Origin: Arsenophonus nilaparvatae
GTDB taxonomy: Bacteria; Pseudomonadota; Gammaproteobacteria; Enterobacterales; Enterobacteriaceae
Assembly: GCF_000757905.1 (NCBI RefSeq)
Contig: NZ_JRLH01000001.1
Strand: one strand, 5' to 3'
Length of the DNA stretch: 64,000 nucleotides
Part shown: positions 1 to 8,523 of the stretch, piece after piece
Numbering within the stretch: position 1 is the stretch's first letter
Layout: every line of letters starts with the position of its first letter
The notes under the pieces: model-generated
What the model was told of the DNA's origin: nothing
Databases searched by the model: none
What the model saw: only the letters and a program-made list of their open reading frames with translations
Made by a program: the position numbers and the translations under genes

Positions 1-33
1 TTTACGGCTTTATAGATAATATTATTAAATATT

Positions 34-66
34 AAAAACCCAGTTTAACAGACTGGGTTTTTTTAT
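34..66 (+). terminator. Rho-independent terminator at window start
   Basis: An 11-bp perfect stem (34-44 pairing with 52-62, core ACCCAGT/ACTGGGT) with a 7-nt loop is followed by a T run. It would end transcription entering from the left. In E. coli the gene cluster to the left of hdfR is the rrnC operon with its trailing tRNAs, so this may be that operon's terminator; the operon itself is outside the window, so that is inference. Nothing else is recognised between 67 and 250. Confidence 0.8.
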
Positions 67-250
67 AAGCCGCCCAAAGCCATTTTAATTTCTAGTTATT
101 AAAATTGATGTATTTCTGTCCTATCATATTATTTTTGGTAAATATTAGATATAAAAAGACCAGGATCGTTTTTGTACTTTTAGCCATAATAGATATTTTT
201 TGTTAATGATAGGTCATGTAACTAAAAGTTTATATTTTACTTATTCATAA

Positions 251-1069
251 TTAGTTATTCTTAATAGGTATTTTTGCTAATTTATCAATAAACGTTTCTT
301 TTCCATTATTTTGTAACCAAATAGCATAAATTGGTTTGCTATAGACAACTTTCGATAGTGTTTTTAATTCATGATATTGATTAAGCCAATGAATTGGTAA
401 AACAGAGGCAGATTTTGTTGGATATAATAGCTCCCGCGCAAGATTAGCTGATGTTGTAAGTAGTGTCGGCGAATTTTCAACTAAAGATGATTTTTCAGTG
501 GTATTGAAATCAGGACTCCATTCAAGTTTGATGTAATTGAATCTCGACAGAGTTAAATTTTTTTTATTTGTCATTAATTGTAATTTTATTTCACCAATAA
601 TGGTGCTTTCAAATTCATCCATTTTTGGCGGTTCGATTGCAATAAGTAAATCAAGTTCGCGTGAATGAAGCTGTTTTACTAAAGATTGTCGCGTGGATAT
701 TCTGCATTCAAGATGAAGCTCTTTGTGTTTTTGATAGATAAGTTGTATCCAATTTGTTAAGCATCCTTCCCATAGTGATATTGTTGAGCCTATTGAAAAT
801 TCTGGGTGTAATGATTGATGAGAAATTTCTTTTTTAGCTTGTAGCCAGGTATTTATTAACGATTCAGCGTAGGGAATCAAACGTTCGCCTGCGGCAGTTA
901 AACGAATATTATTGCGATGACGGGCAAATAAAATAGTACCTAATTGCGTTTCTAATTGACGTATTCGAAAACTTACCGCTGATTGTGTAAGGTATAATGA
1001 TTCGGCTGCTCGACCAAAATGTCGGGTTTTACTAACTTCTAAAAAAGTTTTTAATAATTCAGTATCCAC
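251..1069 (-). CDS. hdfR: LysR-family transcriptional regulator HdfR
   Basis: This is a LysR-type DNA-binding regulator of 272 aa. In E. coli HdfR represses flhDC and affects gltBD. The N-terminal helix-turn-helix (about residues 1-60, with FGRAAESLYLTQSAVSFRIR) is nearly identical to E. coli HdfR, and a LysR substrate-binding domain follows. I place the start at GTG 1067-1069, because the protein then begins V/M-DTELLKTFLEV exactly as in E. coli and a TTGGAG ribosome site lies 6 nt upstream. A TTG four codons earlier (1079-1081) is possible but would use that ribosome site as coding sequence. The gene is divergent from maoP, as in E. coli. Flagellar targets are not visible in this window, so the regulon here is unknown. 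Confidence 0.93.
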   Translation of the reverse strand: MDTELLKTFLEVSKTRHFGRAAESLYLTQSAVSFRIRQLETQLGTILFARHRNNIRLTAAGERLIPYAESLINTWLQAKKEISHQSLHPEFSIGSTISLWEGCLTNWIQLIYQKHKELHLECRISTRQSLVKQLHSRELDLLIAIEPPKMDEFESTIIGEIKLQLMTNKKNLTLSRFNYIKLEWSPDFNTTEKSSLVENSPTLLTTSANLARELLYPTKSASVLPIHWLNQYHELKTLSKVVYSKPIYAIWLQNNGKETFIDKLAKIPIKNN

Positions 1070-1134
1070 AGCAAACTCCAAAATTTTTAATCTTAACGAT
1101 TTAAATGTTTTGTTTTACAGAATGCAATTGCTAA

Positions 1135-1151
1135 CTAATACTCCGCGCCAT
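1135..1151 (+). promoter_or_regulatory. maoS: Candidate maoS site (Ori macrodomain)
   Basis: The 17-bp sequence CTAATACTCCGCGCCAT lies in the hdfR-maoP gap, 36 bp before maoP. From memory this matches the E. coli maoS site, which acts with MaoP to organise the Ori macrodomain. The surrounding intergenic DNA is AT-rich and does not look conserved, so this GC-containing block stands out. The identity rests on recall and on position next to maoP. Confidence 0.55.
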
Positions 1152-1187
1152 AATGAGTGTGACATTAGAGAGGTAGGAGTGTGTTAG

Positions 1188-1526
1188 ATGGCAGAAAGCT
1201 TTATCACGACTAATCGTTTTTTTGATAATAAAAATTATCCTCGAGGTTTTTCTCGTCATGGTGATTTCACCATTAAAGAAGCTCAGTTGTTAGAATGTTG
1301 CGGTCAAGCTTTCAATGAACTTGATTTAGGTAAGCGTCAACCTCAGACAGAAGAAGAAAAACTTTTTGTTGCTATGTGTCGCGGTGAACGCGAACCTGTG
1401 ACACCAGAAGAAAAAGTATGGTCTAAGTATATGACTCGTATTAGCCGACCTAAGCGTTTTCATACCTTATCTGGAGGTAAACCACAACTGGATCCCTCAG
1501 AAGACTATACTGATACTGATGATTAA
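1188..1526 (+). CDS. maoP: Macrodomain Ori organisation protein MaoP
   Basis: This 112-aa soluble protein (formerly YifE) is nearly colinear with E. coli MaoP, including the N-terminal MAESF-TTNR-FDNK and the stretch FSRHGDFTIKEAQLLE. In E. coli MaoP works with the cis site maoS to keep the Ori macrodomain constrained. The start ATG at 1188 is supported by TAGGAG upstream. It is divergent from hdfR and convergent with comM, the conserved enterobacterial arrangement. The acidic tail (EDYTDTDD) is also conserved. Confidence 0.95.
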   Translation: MAESFITTNRFFDNKNYPRGFSRHGDFTIKEAQLLECCGQAFNELDLGKRQPQTEEEKLFVAMCRGEREPVTPEEKVWSKYMTRISRPKRFHTLSGGKPQLDPSEDYTDTDD

Positions 1527-1541
1527 TATCATCATAGTTCT

Positions 1542-1566
1542 AAAAAAAGGGGTTTTAATACCCCTT
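1542..1566 (-). terminator. Terminator of comM (yifB)
   Basis: The inverted repeat AAGGGG (1547-1552) / CCCCTT (1561-1566) has an 8-nt loop. Read on the minus strand it is followed by seven T residues, so it should terminate comM. On the plus strand the trailing sequence is only AATTATT, so termination of maoP here would be weaker. Confidence 0.7.
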
Positions 1567-1568
1567 AA

Positions 1569-3095
1569 TTATTCAATTTGTTTTTGTAATTGAATAAGTA
1601 GCTTATCCATACTGCGATAGCTAATTGCTTCAATAATATCAATTTTTTCAATTTGTTGTTGCTGTTTTAAATCGGCAATGGTCCGTGAAACTTTCAGTAT
1701 ACGATGCCAAGCTCTGATTGAGAGGCCAAGTTTATTTAATGTTGTTTCTAAAAAAAGGGCGTCATTTGGTTTTAGTTTACAAAAAAGTGCGGCTTCTTTG
1801 CTATTTAGTTTTGCATTAATTTTACCTGAACGTTCAATTTGTTGCTTTCTTGCCTGTATTACACGTTGTTTTATATCGAAACTGGTTTCATTTGTAGGTG
1901 TAGAGTGGCTTAAAGTACCTAGCGGTAACAGAGGTACCTCTATAGAGAGATCAAAACGATCTAAGAATGGTCCAGATATCTTTGCTAAATAACGGAGGAT
2001 CTGTTTTGGGCTGGCTCGGTTATATATGCCTTTATAGTGGCCCATAGCGCTGGGATTTAAGGCGGCAATAAGTTGAATATTGGCTGGAAAATTAACTTTA
2101 GCTTTTGCACGTGAAATTATTATTTCTCCAGACTCTAGCGGTTCCCTAAGTGAGTCGAGTACTTTTCGTTCAAATTCGGCGAGTTCATCAAGAAATAAAA
2201 TGCCATTATGGGCTAAGGATATTTCTCCCGGTTTGGGTAAGCTTCCTCCACCAATTAATGCTGCCATAGAAGCACTGTGATGAGGTGCTCTAAATGGCCG
2301 TGTAAGCCATTTTTCGTTATCAAATGAGATATCACATAAACTTTTTATTGACGCTATCTCTAGCGCTTCTTGATTGGTGAGATCAGGCAGGATAGTAATA
2401 AGGCGGTTGGCAAGCATGGTTTTACCTGTGCCTGGTGGGCCAAGTAGTAAAAGGTTATGTCCTCCTGCGGCGGTTATCTCTAATGCGCGCTTGGCATGTT
2501 GTTGGCCAATAATATCATTGATATCTGTTATATTAGAGTGCTTATGGTTGGTGATAGGTGTTTCTTGATTGTGGGATAAAGTATTTTGATCATGTAAGAA
2601 ATGACAAACAGCTAATAGATGTTCACAAAAATAGACACTTTCTGTTGGTAACAAATTTAATTCATTTGTGTTTTCTAGGGAAGTGATCAATTTACGCTGA
2701 TTTTTTAATGCTGCTTGTGCCGCTGTTATTACCCCTGTTATTCGACGAATTTGACCAGAAAGTGCTAATTCGCCAAGGAATTCGAATTGATTTAATTTTA
2801 TTGATGTAATTTGTTCCGATGCCGCTAAGATAGCGAGTGCGATAGCTAGATCATAACGTCCGCCTTCTTTTGGCAAATCGGCAGGCGCTAAATTGATAGT
2901 TATTCTTTTAGATGGATACTGAAAACCACTATTAATTAAAGCACTTCTGACACGATCCCGCGCTTCTTTGACGGCTGTTTCTGGCAACCCTACTAGGGTG
3001 AGTCCAGGTAGCCCATTACTAATATGTGCCTCAACTGTTACCCGTGGGGCATTCATACCGATTGAAGCTCTGGTGTAAATAACCGCTAGTGCCAT
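1569..3095 (-). CDS. comM: ComM/YifB-type AAA+ Mg-chelatase-like ATPase
   Basis: This 508-aa AAA+ protein belongs to the YifB/ComM family. ComM of naturally competent bacteria is a hexameric helicase that drives branch migration during integration of transformed DNA; its role in non-competent enterobacteria is less clear. Order: an N-terminal Lon-like/ChlI domain (to about residue 170), a Mg-chelatase-type AAA+ core with Walker A GPPGTGKT near residue 220 and Walker B-like ILFLDELAEF, then a C-terminal Mg-chelatase subdomain ending ISYRSMDKL. ATG at 3093-3095 is preceded by a strong GGGAGG site. Length matches E. coli YifB (about 506 aa). It is convergent with maoP and divergent from the ilv operon. 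Confidence 0.93.
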   Translation of the reverse strand: MALAVIYTRASIGMNAPRVTVEAHISNGLPGLTLVGLPETAVKEARDRVRSALINSGFQYPSKRITINLAPADLPKEGGRYDLAIALAILAASEQITSIKLNQFEFLGELALSGQIRRITGVITAAQAALKNQRKLITSLENTNELNLLPTESVYFCEHLLAVCHFLHDQNTLSHNQETPITNHKHSNITDINDIIGQQHAKRALEITAAGGHNLLLLGPPGTGKTMLANRLITILPDLTNQEALEIASIKSLCDISFDNEKWLTRPFRAPHHSASMAALIGGGSLPKPGEISLAHNGILFLDELAEFERKVLDSLREPLESGEIIISRAKAKVNFPANIQLIAALNPSAMGHYKGIYNRASPKQILRYLAKISGPFLDRFDLSIEVPLLPLGTLSHSTPTNETSFDIKQRVIQARKQQIERSGKINAKLNSKEAALFCKLKPNDALFLETTLNKLGLSIRAWHRILKVSRTIADLKQQQQIEKIDIIEAISYRSMDKLLIQLQKQIE

Positions 3096-3545
3096 ATTTC
3101 CTCCCTAAAATGTCATGTCACTATTTTCTTAGTTAGTAAATTAGGTACAACTAGCTTTTGGTGAATATGGGAAGGTTGTTAGAGAAGTAGCCGAAATTTT
3201 TACTTTTGTGGTAATTTTTTAGGACAGCGCTGCCATTTTTGATGATGAAAATTAGCCATTAATTGTCTGTATTACAATTTCTGACATTAATTAATAAGCT
3301 GTGGTTTATCATTTTATAATCAAATGGCTTTTTGGTTAAATTTTTTGCATTAACTGCATTTAATAGTTTTTTATTTTAATTATTTTCTTTTTTTAATGAA
3401 ATTATTTTATGATGAGGTTTACTTATTGATTTTAGTCGTAATTTTTTATTTTTCGATAAAAAAATAAAATAAGTATTGTCAAATAAGTGTCAACGTGTTA
3501 ACTCTAAATAACTAAATAAATTATCAAGATCAAAGAACGGATATT
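3096..3545. other. AT-rich divergent control region, comM / ilvL
   Basis: This 450-bp gap carries the comM promoter on one strand and the ilvLGMEDA promoter on the other. It is very AT-rich with long T and A runs near 3360-3470, which is typical of curved upstream activating DNA. No ORF or RNA gene was recognised apart from the candidate promoter listed separately. Confidence 0.6.
3476..3503 (+). promoter_or_regulatory. Candidate ilvL promoter
   Basis: A -35-like TTGTCA (3476-3481) is followed after 16 bp by a -10-like TTAACT (3498-3503). Transcription would start about 35 nt before the ilvL ATG. The match to consensus is moderate and the AT-rich region offers alternatives. Confidence 0.35.
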
Positions 3546-3647
3546 ATGACGAAGGTATTTGCCCTAATAATTAACCTAATTATTGTGAGCGTGGTGGTGA
3601 TTATCCCACCGTGCGGGGCAGCACTTGGAAGAAGAAAGGCAGAATAA
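3546..3647 (+). CDS. ilvL: ilvGMEDA operon leader (attenuator) peptide
   Basis: A 33-codon ORF starting MTKVFALIINLIIVSVVVII and ending in PPCGAALGRRKAE. The C-terminal PPCGAALGR is the same as in E. coli IlvL. The control block holds two Leu, six Ile and four Val codons close together, so scarcity of any charged branched-chain tRNA would stall the ribosome and favour the antiterminator. It is followed by a terminator hairpin and then ilvG, the classic attenuation layout. It is too short to be found by length-based gene calling. Confidence 0.95.
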   Translation: MTKVFALIINLIIVSVVVIIPPCGAALGRRKAE

Positions 3648-3665
3648 CTAGCCAGATTTCACAAG

Positions 3666-3697
3666 AACCCCGCACCGAAAGGCGCGGGGTTTTTTTT
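3666..3697 (+). terminator. ilvL attenuator terminator
   Basis: The stem AACCCCGC (3666-3673) / GCGGGGTT (3684-3691), closed by an inner CC-GAAA-GG, is followed by a run of T. It lies 19 nt after the ilvL stop and 70 nt before ilvG. Formation should depend on ribosome progress through the Ile/Val/Leu codons of ilvL. Confidence 0.92.
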
Positions 3698-3768
3698 AGC
3701 TTTAAATTTTAGTTGTCGGTGAGAGTTTAGAAAAATAAACCAATAAATTAGGTTGCTGGAGTAGAACA

Positions 3769-5412
3769 ATGAATGGAGCACAATGGTTAGTTCAGGCATT
3801 AATTACCCAAGGGGTTGAACAGATTTTTGGTTATCCAGGGGGGGCCATTATGCCTGTTTATGACGCTTTGTATGATAGTGATTTAGAACATCTCTTATGT
3901 CGCCATGAGCAAGGTGCTGTTATGGCTGCTATTGGTTATGCAAGAGCAACGAATAAACCAGGAGTCTGTATTGCAACATCAGGACCAGGAGCAACCAATT
4001 TGATCACTGGTTTAGCCGATGCATTATTAGATTCAGTGCCTATCGTTGCCATAACAGGACAGGTTGCTTTGGAGCTTATTGGCACAGATGCCTTTCAGGA
4101 AGTTGATGTTTTAAGTCTTTCTTTAGCTTGTACAAAACACAGTTTCTTAGTGGATTCTGTTGATATGTTGCCACAGGTTATTACTGAGGCTTTCAGTATT
4201 GCAACAACGGGTCGTCCAGGCCCAGTTTTAATTGATATTCCCAAAGATATACAGTTGCAGACAACTCATTCGCTGCCTTATTTGATGCCAGTTGAACAAA
4301 AACCATTTTATTCTACTTATCAATTAGCTACTGCATGTGAAATTATGGAGCAAGCGAAACAACCTATTTTGTATGTGGGTGGCGGTGTTGGTATGTCAGG
4401 GGCGGTCGCTGAGTTGAGGGATTTTATTGCTATCTCAGGATTACCTACAGTTTCTACATTAAAGGGGCTCGGTGCTGTCACAGCAGATGATCCGCATTAT
4501 TTGGGAATGTTGGGTATGCATGGCAGTAAAGCGGCAAATTTTGCTGTGCAGGAATGTGATCTATTGTTGGCGGTTGGCGCCAGGTTTGATGATCGTGTGA
4601 CCGGTAAATTGAATACATTTGCCCCTAATGCCAAAGTCATCCATTTAGATATAGATCATGCTGAATTGAATAAATTGTGTCAGGCGCACGTTTGTTTGCT
4701 CGGTGATGCAAAACTATTATTACCGCGATTAGCTAGACCATTAAATATTGCTTCATGGCAAACAAAAGTCAGCGCGTTGAAAAAAGAGTATGAATGGAAT
4801 TATAACCATACAGGGGATGCTATCGATGCCCCTGCTATGTTAAAACAAATCTCAGAACGTATGCATGTTGACACCATTGTTACAACAGATGTTGGGCAAC
4901 ATCAGATGTGGACGGCACAGCATATGGCATTTCGAGCTCCAGAGAATTTTATTACCTCAATTGGATTAGGTTCAATGGGATTTGGTATTCCAGCTGCAAT
5001 CGGCGCTCAGTTAGCCCGCCCTAATGCAGCGGTTATTTGTATTTCAGGTGATGGTTCTTTTATGATGAATATTCAGGAATTAGCCACCATAAAACGCAAA
5101 CAATTACCGATCAAAATTGTGCTTATCGATAACCAACGTTTGGGCATGGTACGTCAGTGGCAAGAGTTATTTTTTCAACAACGCTACAGTGAAACTCAGT
5201 TAACGGATAACCCAGATTTTATCGCATTAGCCGCATCATTCGATATTGCCGGTCAGCGTATTACGCATACTTCAGAAATTAATGACGCACTTGATAGATT
5301 ATTCAGTCATGCAGGACCATATTTGCTACAGGTATCTGTTGATGAATTAGAAAATGTTTGGCCATTGGTTCCTCCTGGTGCCAGCAATGAAAAAATGATG
5401 GAGAAACCCTGA
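3769..5412 (+). CDS. ilvG: Acetolactate synthase II large subunit
   Basis: This 547-aa ThDP-, FAD- and Mg-dependent enzyme makes acetolactate from two pyruvates (valine/leucine branch) or acetohydroxybutyrate from pyruvate and 2-oxobutyrate (isoleucine branch). Catalytic Glu47 is present in CRHEQGA. The ThDP/Mg motif runs from GDGSF to NN/DNQ (about residues 425-455). The frame is intact, unlike E. coli K-12 where ilvG is frameshifted, so isozyme II should be active. A ribosome site CTGGAG lies 8 nt before ATG. The stop overlaps the ilvM start by one base (TGATG), which suggests coupled translation of the two subunits. Confidence 0.97.
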   Translation: MNGAQWLVQALITQGVEQIFGYPGGAIMPVYDALYDSDLEHLLCRHEQGAVMAAIGYARATNKPGVCIATSGPGATNLITGLADALLDSVPIVAITGQVALELIGTDAFQEVDVLSLSLACTKHSFLVDSVDMLPQVITEAFSIATTGRPGPVLIDIPKDIQLQTTHSLPYLMPVEQKPFYSTYQLATACEIMEQAKQPILYVGGGVGMSGAVAELRDFIAISGLPTVSTLKGLGAVTADDPHYLGMLGMHGSKAANFAVQECDLLLAVGARFDDRVTGKLNTFAPNAKVIHLDIDHAELNKLCQAHVCLLGDAKLLLPRLARPLNIASWQTKVSALKKEYEWNYNHTGDAIDAPAMLKQISERMHVDTIVTTDVGQHQMWTAQHMAFRAPENFITSIGLGSMGFGIPAAIGAQLARPNAAVICISGDGSFMMNIQELATIKRKQLPIKIVLIDNQRLGMVRQWQELFFQQRYSETQLTDNPDFIALAASFDIAGQRITHTSEINDALDRLFSHAGPYLLQVSVDELENVWPLVPPGASNEKMMEKP

Positions 5413-5672
5413 TGAGAGAATATCAATTAAATATTGAAGCGCGCTTTCGGCCAGAGGTCTTAGAGCGCATTTTGCGGGTGACCCGTCATCGCGGTTTTCA
5501 GGTTAATGCAATAAGCATGAGTCAGGTATTAGGTGGAAATAACGTTAGCATTGAAATAACGGTTAATAGTCAGCGTCCACTAAACCTACTTTGTTCCCAG
5601 TTAATTAAATTGGCAGATGTTTTTGATATTGAAATCAAGCAACAAGCTGCCAAACAATCCATCGTAATGTAA
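5412..5672 (+). CDS. ilvM: Acetolactate synthase II small (regulatory) subunit
   Basis: This 86-aa ACT-domain protein pairs with IlvG. In E. coli, IlvM is needed for AHAS II activity but does not make it valine-sensitive. The ACT pattern is visible from the start (YQLNIEARFRPEVLERILRVTRHRGFQ) and the length matches E. coli IlvM (87 aa). Its ATG shares a base with the ilvG stop codon, and ilvE begins 9 bp after its stop. Confidence 0.95.
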   Translation: MREYQLNIEARFRPEVLERILRVTRHRGFQVNAISMSQVLGGNNVSIEITVNSQRPLNLLCSQLIKLADVFDIEIKQQAAKQSIVM

Positions 5673-5681
5673 GGTAAAAAA

Positions 5682-6608
5682 ATGACAAAAAAAGCAGATT
5701 ATATTTGGTTCAATGGAGAAATGGTGCCCTGGGCGGAGGCAAAGATACATGTTATGTCTCACTCTTTACATTATGGTACTTCGGTTTTTGAAGGTATTCG
5801 CTGTTATCACTCTCATCAAGGGCCAGTAATTTTTCGCCATCGTGAGCATATGCAGCGTTTACATGATTCAGCCAAAATTTATCGCATGCCTTTAAGCCAA
5901 AGTGTTGATGAGTTGATGGCAGCTTGTCGCAAAACGATTGGTAAAAATAAGTTGGTTAGTGCCTATATTAGACCACTTGTTTTTATTGGTGATGTTGGTA
6001 TGGGAGTTAATCCGCCACCAGGTTACAAAACGGATGTCATTATTGCGGCTTTTCCTTGGGGAACTTATCTCGGTGAAAAAGCACTCGAACAAGGTATTGA
6101 TGCGATGGTTTCGTCCTGGCATCGCGCCGCACCCAATACCATCCCGACTGCGGCTAAAGCCGGTGGTAATTATCTATCCTCTTTACTGGTAGGTAGTGAA
6201 GCTCGACGCCATGGCTATCAGGAAGGAATAGCGTTAGATGTTAGTGGTTATATTTCCGAAGGGGCGGGTGAGAACCTATTTGAAGTTAAAGATAACGTAC
6301 TTTTTACACCGCCATTTACCTCATCGGCACTACCCGGCATCACACGTGATGCGATTATTAAGTTGGCCACTGAATTGGGATTTGAAGTCCGTGAACAGAT
6401 GTTATCACGTGAATCGTTGTATCTGGCTGATGAAATTTTTATGACCGGCACAGCGGCTGAGATTACGCCAGTTCGTAGCGTTGATGGAATACAAGTTGGA
6501 GCCGGTCATTGTGGCCCAGTAACCAAGCGTATCCAGCAGGCTTTTTTCGGTTTATTTGATGGTTCGACCAAAGACAAATGGGATTGGTTAGATCCTGTCA
6601 ATAGTTAG
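5682..6608 (+). CDS. ilvE: Branched-chain amino acid aminotransferase
   Basis: This 308-aa class IV PLP aminotransferase carries out the last step of Ile, Val and Leu synthesis, using glutamate as amino donor. The PLP-binding lysine is Lys159 in TAAKAGGNYLSS, and the EGAGENLFEV and GTAAEITPV signatures follow. Length matches E. coli IlvE (309 aa). ATG 5682 is preceded by AAGGTA. It sits third in the ilvGMEDA operon, 9 bp after ilvM. Confidence 0.97.
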   Translation: MTKKADYIWFNGEMVPWAEAKIHVMSHSLHYGTSVFEGIRCYHSHQGPVIFRHREHMQRLHDSAKIYRMPLSQSVDELMAACRKTIGKNKLVSAYIRPLVFIGDVGMGVNPPPGYKTDVIIAAFPWGTYLGEKALEQGIDAMVSSWHRAAPNTIPTAAKAGGNYLSSLLVGSEARRHGYQEGIALDVSGYISEGAGENLFEVKDNVLFTPPFTSSALPGITRDAIIKLATELGFEVREQMLSRESLYLADEIFMTGTAAEITPVRSVDGIQVGAGHCGPVTKRIQQAFFGLFDGSTKDKWDWLDPVNS

Positions 6609-6671
6609 TTCAAATTAATAGATGTTTATTGGCGGCTAGTTATCGTCAATTTTTATACCAAGGGAGCAAAA

Positions 6672-8522
6672 ATGCCAGAATATCGTTCTGCTACAACGGT
6701 CAATGGTCGTAATATGGCTGGTGCAAGGGCACTTTGGCGGGCAACAGGAATGACTGACGCTGATTTTGGTAAGCCAATTATTGCTGTTGTCAATTCATTT
6801 ACTCAATTTGTCCCCGGTCATGTGCATCTGCGTGATCTTGGTCAGTTAGTGGCTAAGCAAATAGAAGCCGTTGGTGGTGTGGCAAAAGAGTTTAATACCA
6901 TTGCTGTTGATGATGGTATTGCTATGGGGCATGGTGGTATGTTGTATTCGTTGCCCTCCCGCGAGCTTATTGCTGATTCCGTTGAATATATGGTTAATGC
7001 TCATTGTGCCGATGCGATGGTTTGTATTTCTAATTGTGACAAAATCACACCAGGAATGCTGATGGCCGCGTTGCGTTTAAATATTCCGGTTGTTTTTGTA
7101 TCGGGTGGTCCGATGGAGGCAGGCAAAACCAAACTTTCTGATCAAATTATTAAACTAGATTTGGTCGATGCTATGATCAAAAGTGCAGATCCGGCTATCA
7201 GTGATAAAGAAAGCGAACAAATTGAACGTTCAGCCTGCCCGACTTGCGGTTCATGTTCAGGCATGTTTACCGCTAATTCAATGAACTGTTTGACGGAGGT
7301 ATTAGGATTATCTTTGCCTGGCAATGGTTCTTTACTGGCAACGCATCGCGATCGTAAACAGTTATTCTTGGCTGCGGGTAAACGTATTGTTGAGATCACG
7401 AAAAAATATTATGAGCAGGATGATGACAGTGTTTTACCTCGCAATATTGCCAGCAAAGCTGCATTTGAAAATGCGATGACCCTCGATATTGCCATGGGCG
7501 GATCGACTAATACGGTATTACATCTATTAGCAGCAGCGCAGGAAGCTGAGGTTGATTTCACTATGGCAGACATTGATCGGTTATCACGTAAAGTACCGCA
7601 TTTGTGTAAAGTAGCACCGAGCATTGCCAAATATCATATGGAAGATGTTCATCGAGCCGGTGGGGTGATCGCTATTTTAGGTGAATTAGATCGCGCGCAA
7701 TTACTTAATCGTCAGGTAAAAAATATTCTTGGTTTGAACGTCACTCAAATGTTAGCGCAGTATGATGTCATATTGACGCAAGATGATGCGGTGAAACAGA
7801 TGTATGCCGCAGGGCCGGCTGGTATTCGCACTACTCAAGCATTTTCACAAACATGTCGTTGGCCATCTTTAGATCTCGATCGTCAAACAGGCTGTATTCG
7901 CAATTTAGCCCATGCATATAGTCAGGATGGAGGGCTGGCGGTTTTATTTGGCAACCTGGCTGAAGATGGTTGTATTGTCAAAACCGCAGGTGTTGATGAA
8001 AATTGTCTGATATTTCGTGGTTTGGCCAAGGTATTTGATAGTCAAGAAGAGGCGGTAACAGCAATATTGAGTGGTAAGATCGTGGCTGGTGACATAGTGG
8101 TAATTCGTTATGAAGGACCAAGAGGAGGGCCAGGCATGCAGGAAATGCTTTATCCAACTTCTTATCTTAAATCAATGGGATTAGCGAGTAGCTGTGCATT
8201 AATTACTGATGGTCGCTTTTCTGGTGGTAGCTCTGGATTATCAGTTGGCCATATTTCGCCAGAAGCGGCAAGTGGCGGTTTGATTGCCTTGATTGAAGAT
8301 GGCGATCTTATTGATATTGATATTCCTGCTCGCAAGATTGCCTTAAATATCGATAGGGAAATATTGCATCAACGTAAGCAATCTGAATTACAGCGTGGTG
8401 AAAAAGCATGGACGCCACGCAAGCGTGAACGTAAAGTTTCTTTTGCTCTACGCGCTTATGCTGCATTAGCAACAAGTGCAGATAAGGGGGCGGTGCGTGA
8501 TAAAGCGAAGCTGGGGGAATAA
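6672..8522 (+). CDS. ilvD: Dihydroxy-acid dehydratase
   Basis: This 616-aa Fe-S enzyme dehydrates 2,3-dihydroxy-isovalerate and -methylvalerate in the third common step of Val and Ile synthesis. The cluster cysteines are visible in the SNCDKITPGM motif and in ACPTCGSCSGMFTANSMNC, and the substrate/Mg region includes DGRFSGGSSGLSVGH near the C terminus. Length equals E. coli IlvD. AGGGAG lies before ATG 6672. It is 63 bp after ilvE and only 1 bp before ilvA, so the operon is intact. Confidence 0.97.
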   Translation: MPEYRSATTVNGRNMAGARALWRATGMTDADFGKPIIAVVNSFTQFVPGHVHLRDLGQLVAKQIEAVGGVAKEFNTIAVDDGIAMGHGGMLYSLPSRELIADSVEYMVNAHCADAMVCISNCDKITPGMLMAALRLNIPVVFVSGGPMEAGKTKLSDQIIKLDLVDAMIKSADPAISDKESEQIERSACPTCGSCSGMFTANSMNCLTEVLGLSLPGNGSLLATHRDRKQLFLAAGKRIVEITKKYYEQDDDSVLPRNIASKAAFENAMTLDIAMGGSTNTVLHLLAAAQEAEVDFTMADIDRLSRKVPHLCKVAPSIAKYHMEDVHRAGGVIAILGELDRAQLLNRQVKNILGLNVTQMLAQYDVILTQDDAVKQMYAAGPAGIRTTQAFSQTCRWPSLDLDRQTGCIRNLAHAYSQDGGLAVLFGNLAEDGCIVKTAGVDENCLIFRGLAKVFDSQEEAVTAILSGKIVAGDIVVIRYEGPRGGPGMQEMLYPTSYLKSMGLASSCALITDGRFSGGSSGLSVGHISPEAASGGLIALIEDGDLIDIDIPARKIALNIDREILHQRKQSELQRGEKAWTPRKRERKVSFALRAYAALATSADKGAVRDKAKLGE

Positions 8523-8523
8523 A

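Noticed and set aside
3769..5412. Possible ilvG frameshift as in E. coli K-12
   Set aside because: The frame is continuous for 547 codons with all ThDP and catalytic motifs, so ilvG is intact.
8476..8523. N-terminal extension of ilvA overlapping ilvD
   Set aside because: The 16 extra residues are not in the family and ATG 8524 has a strong ribosome site directly upstream.
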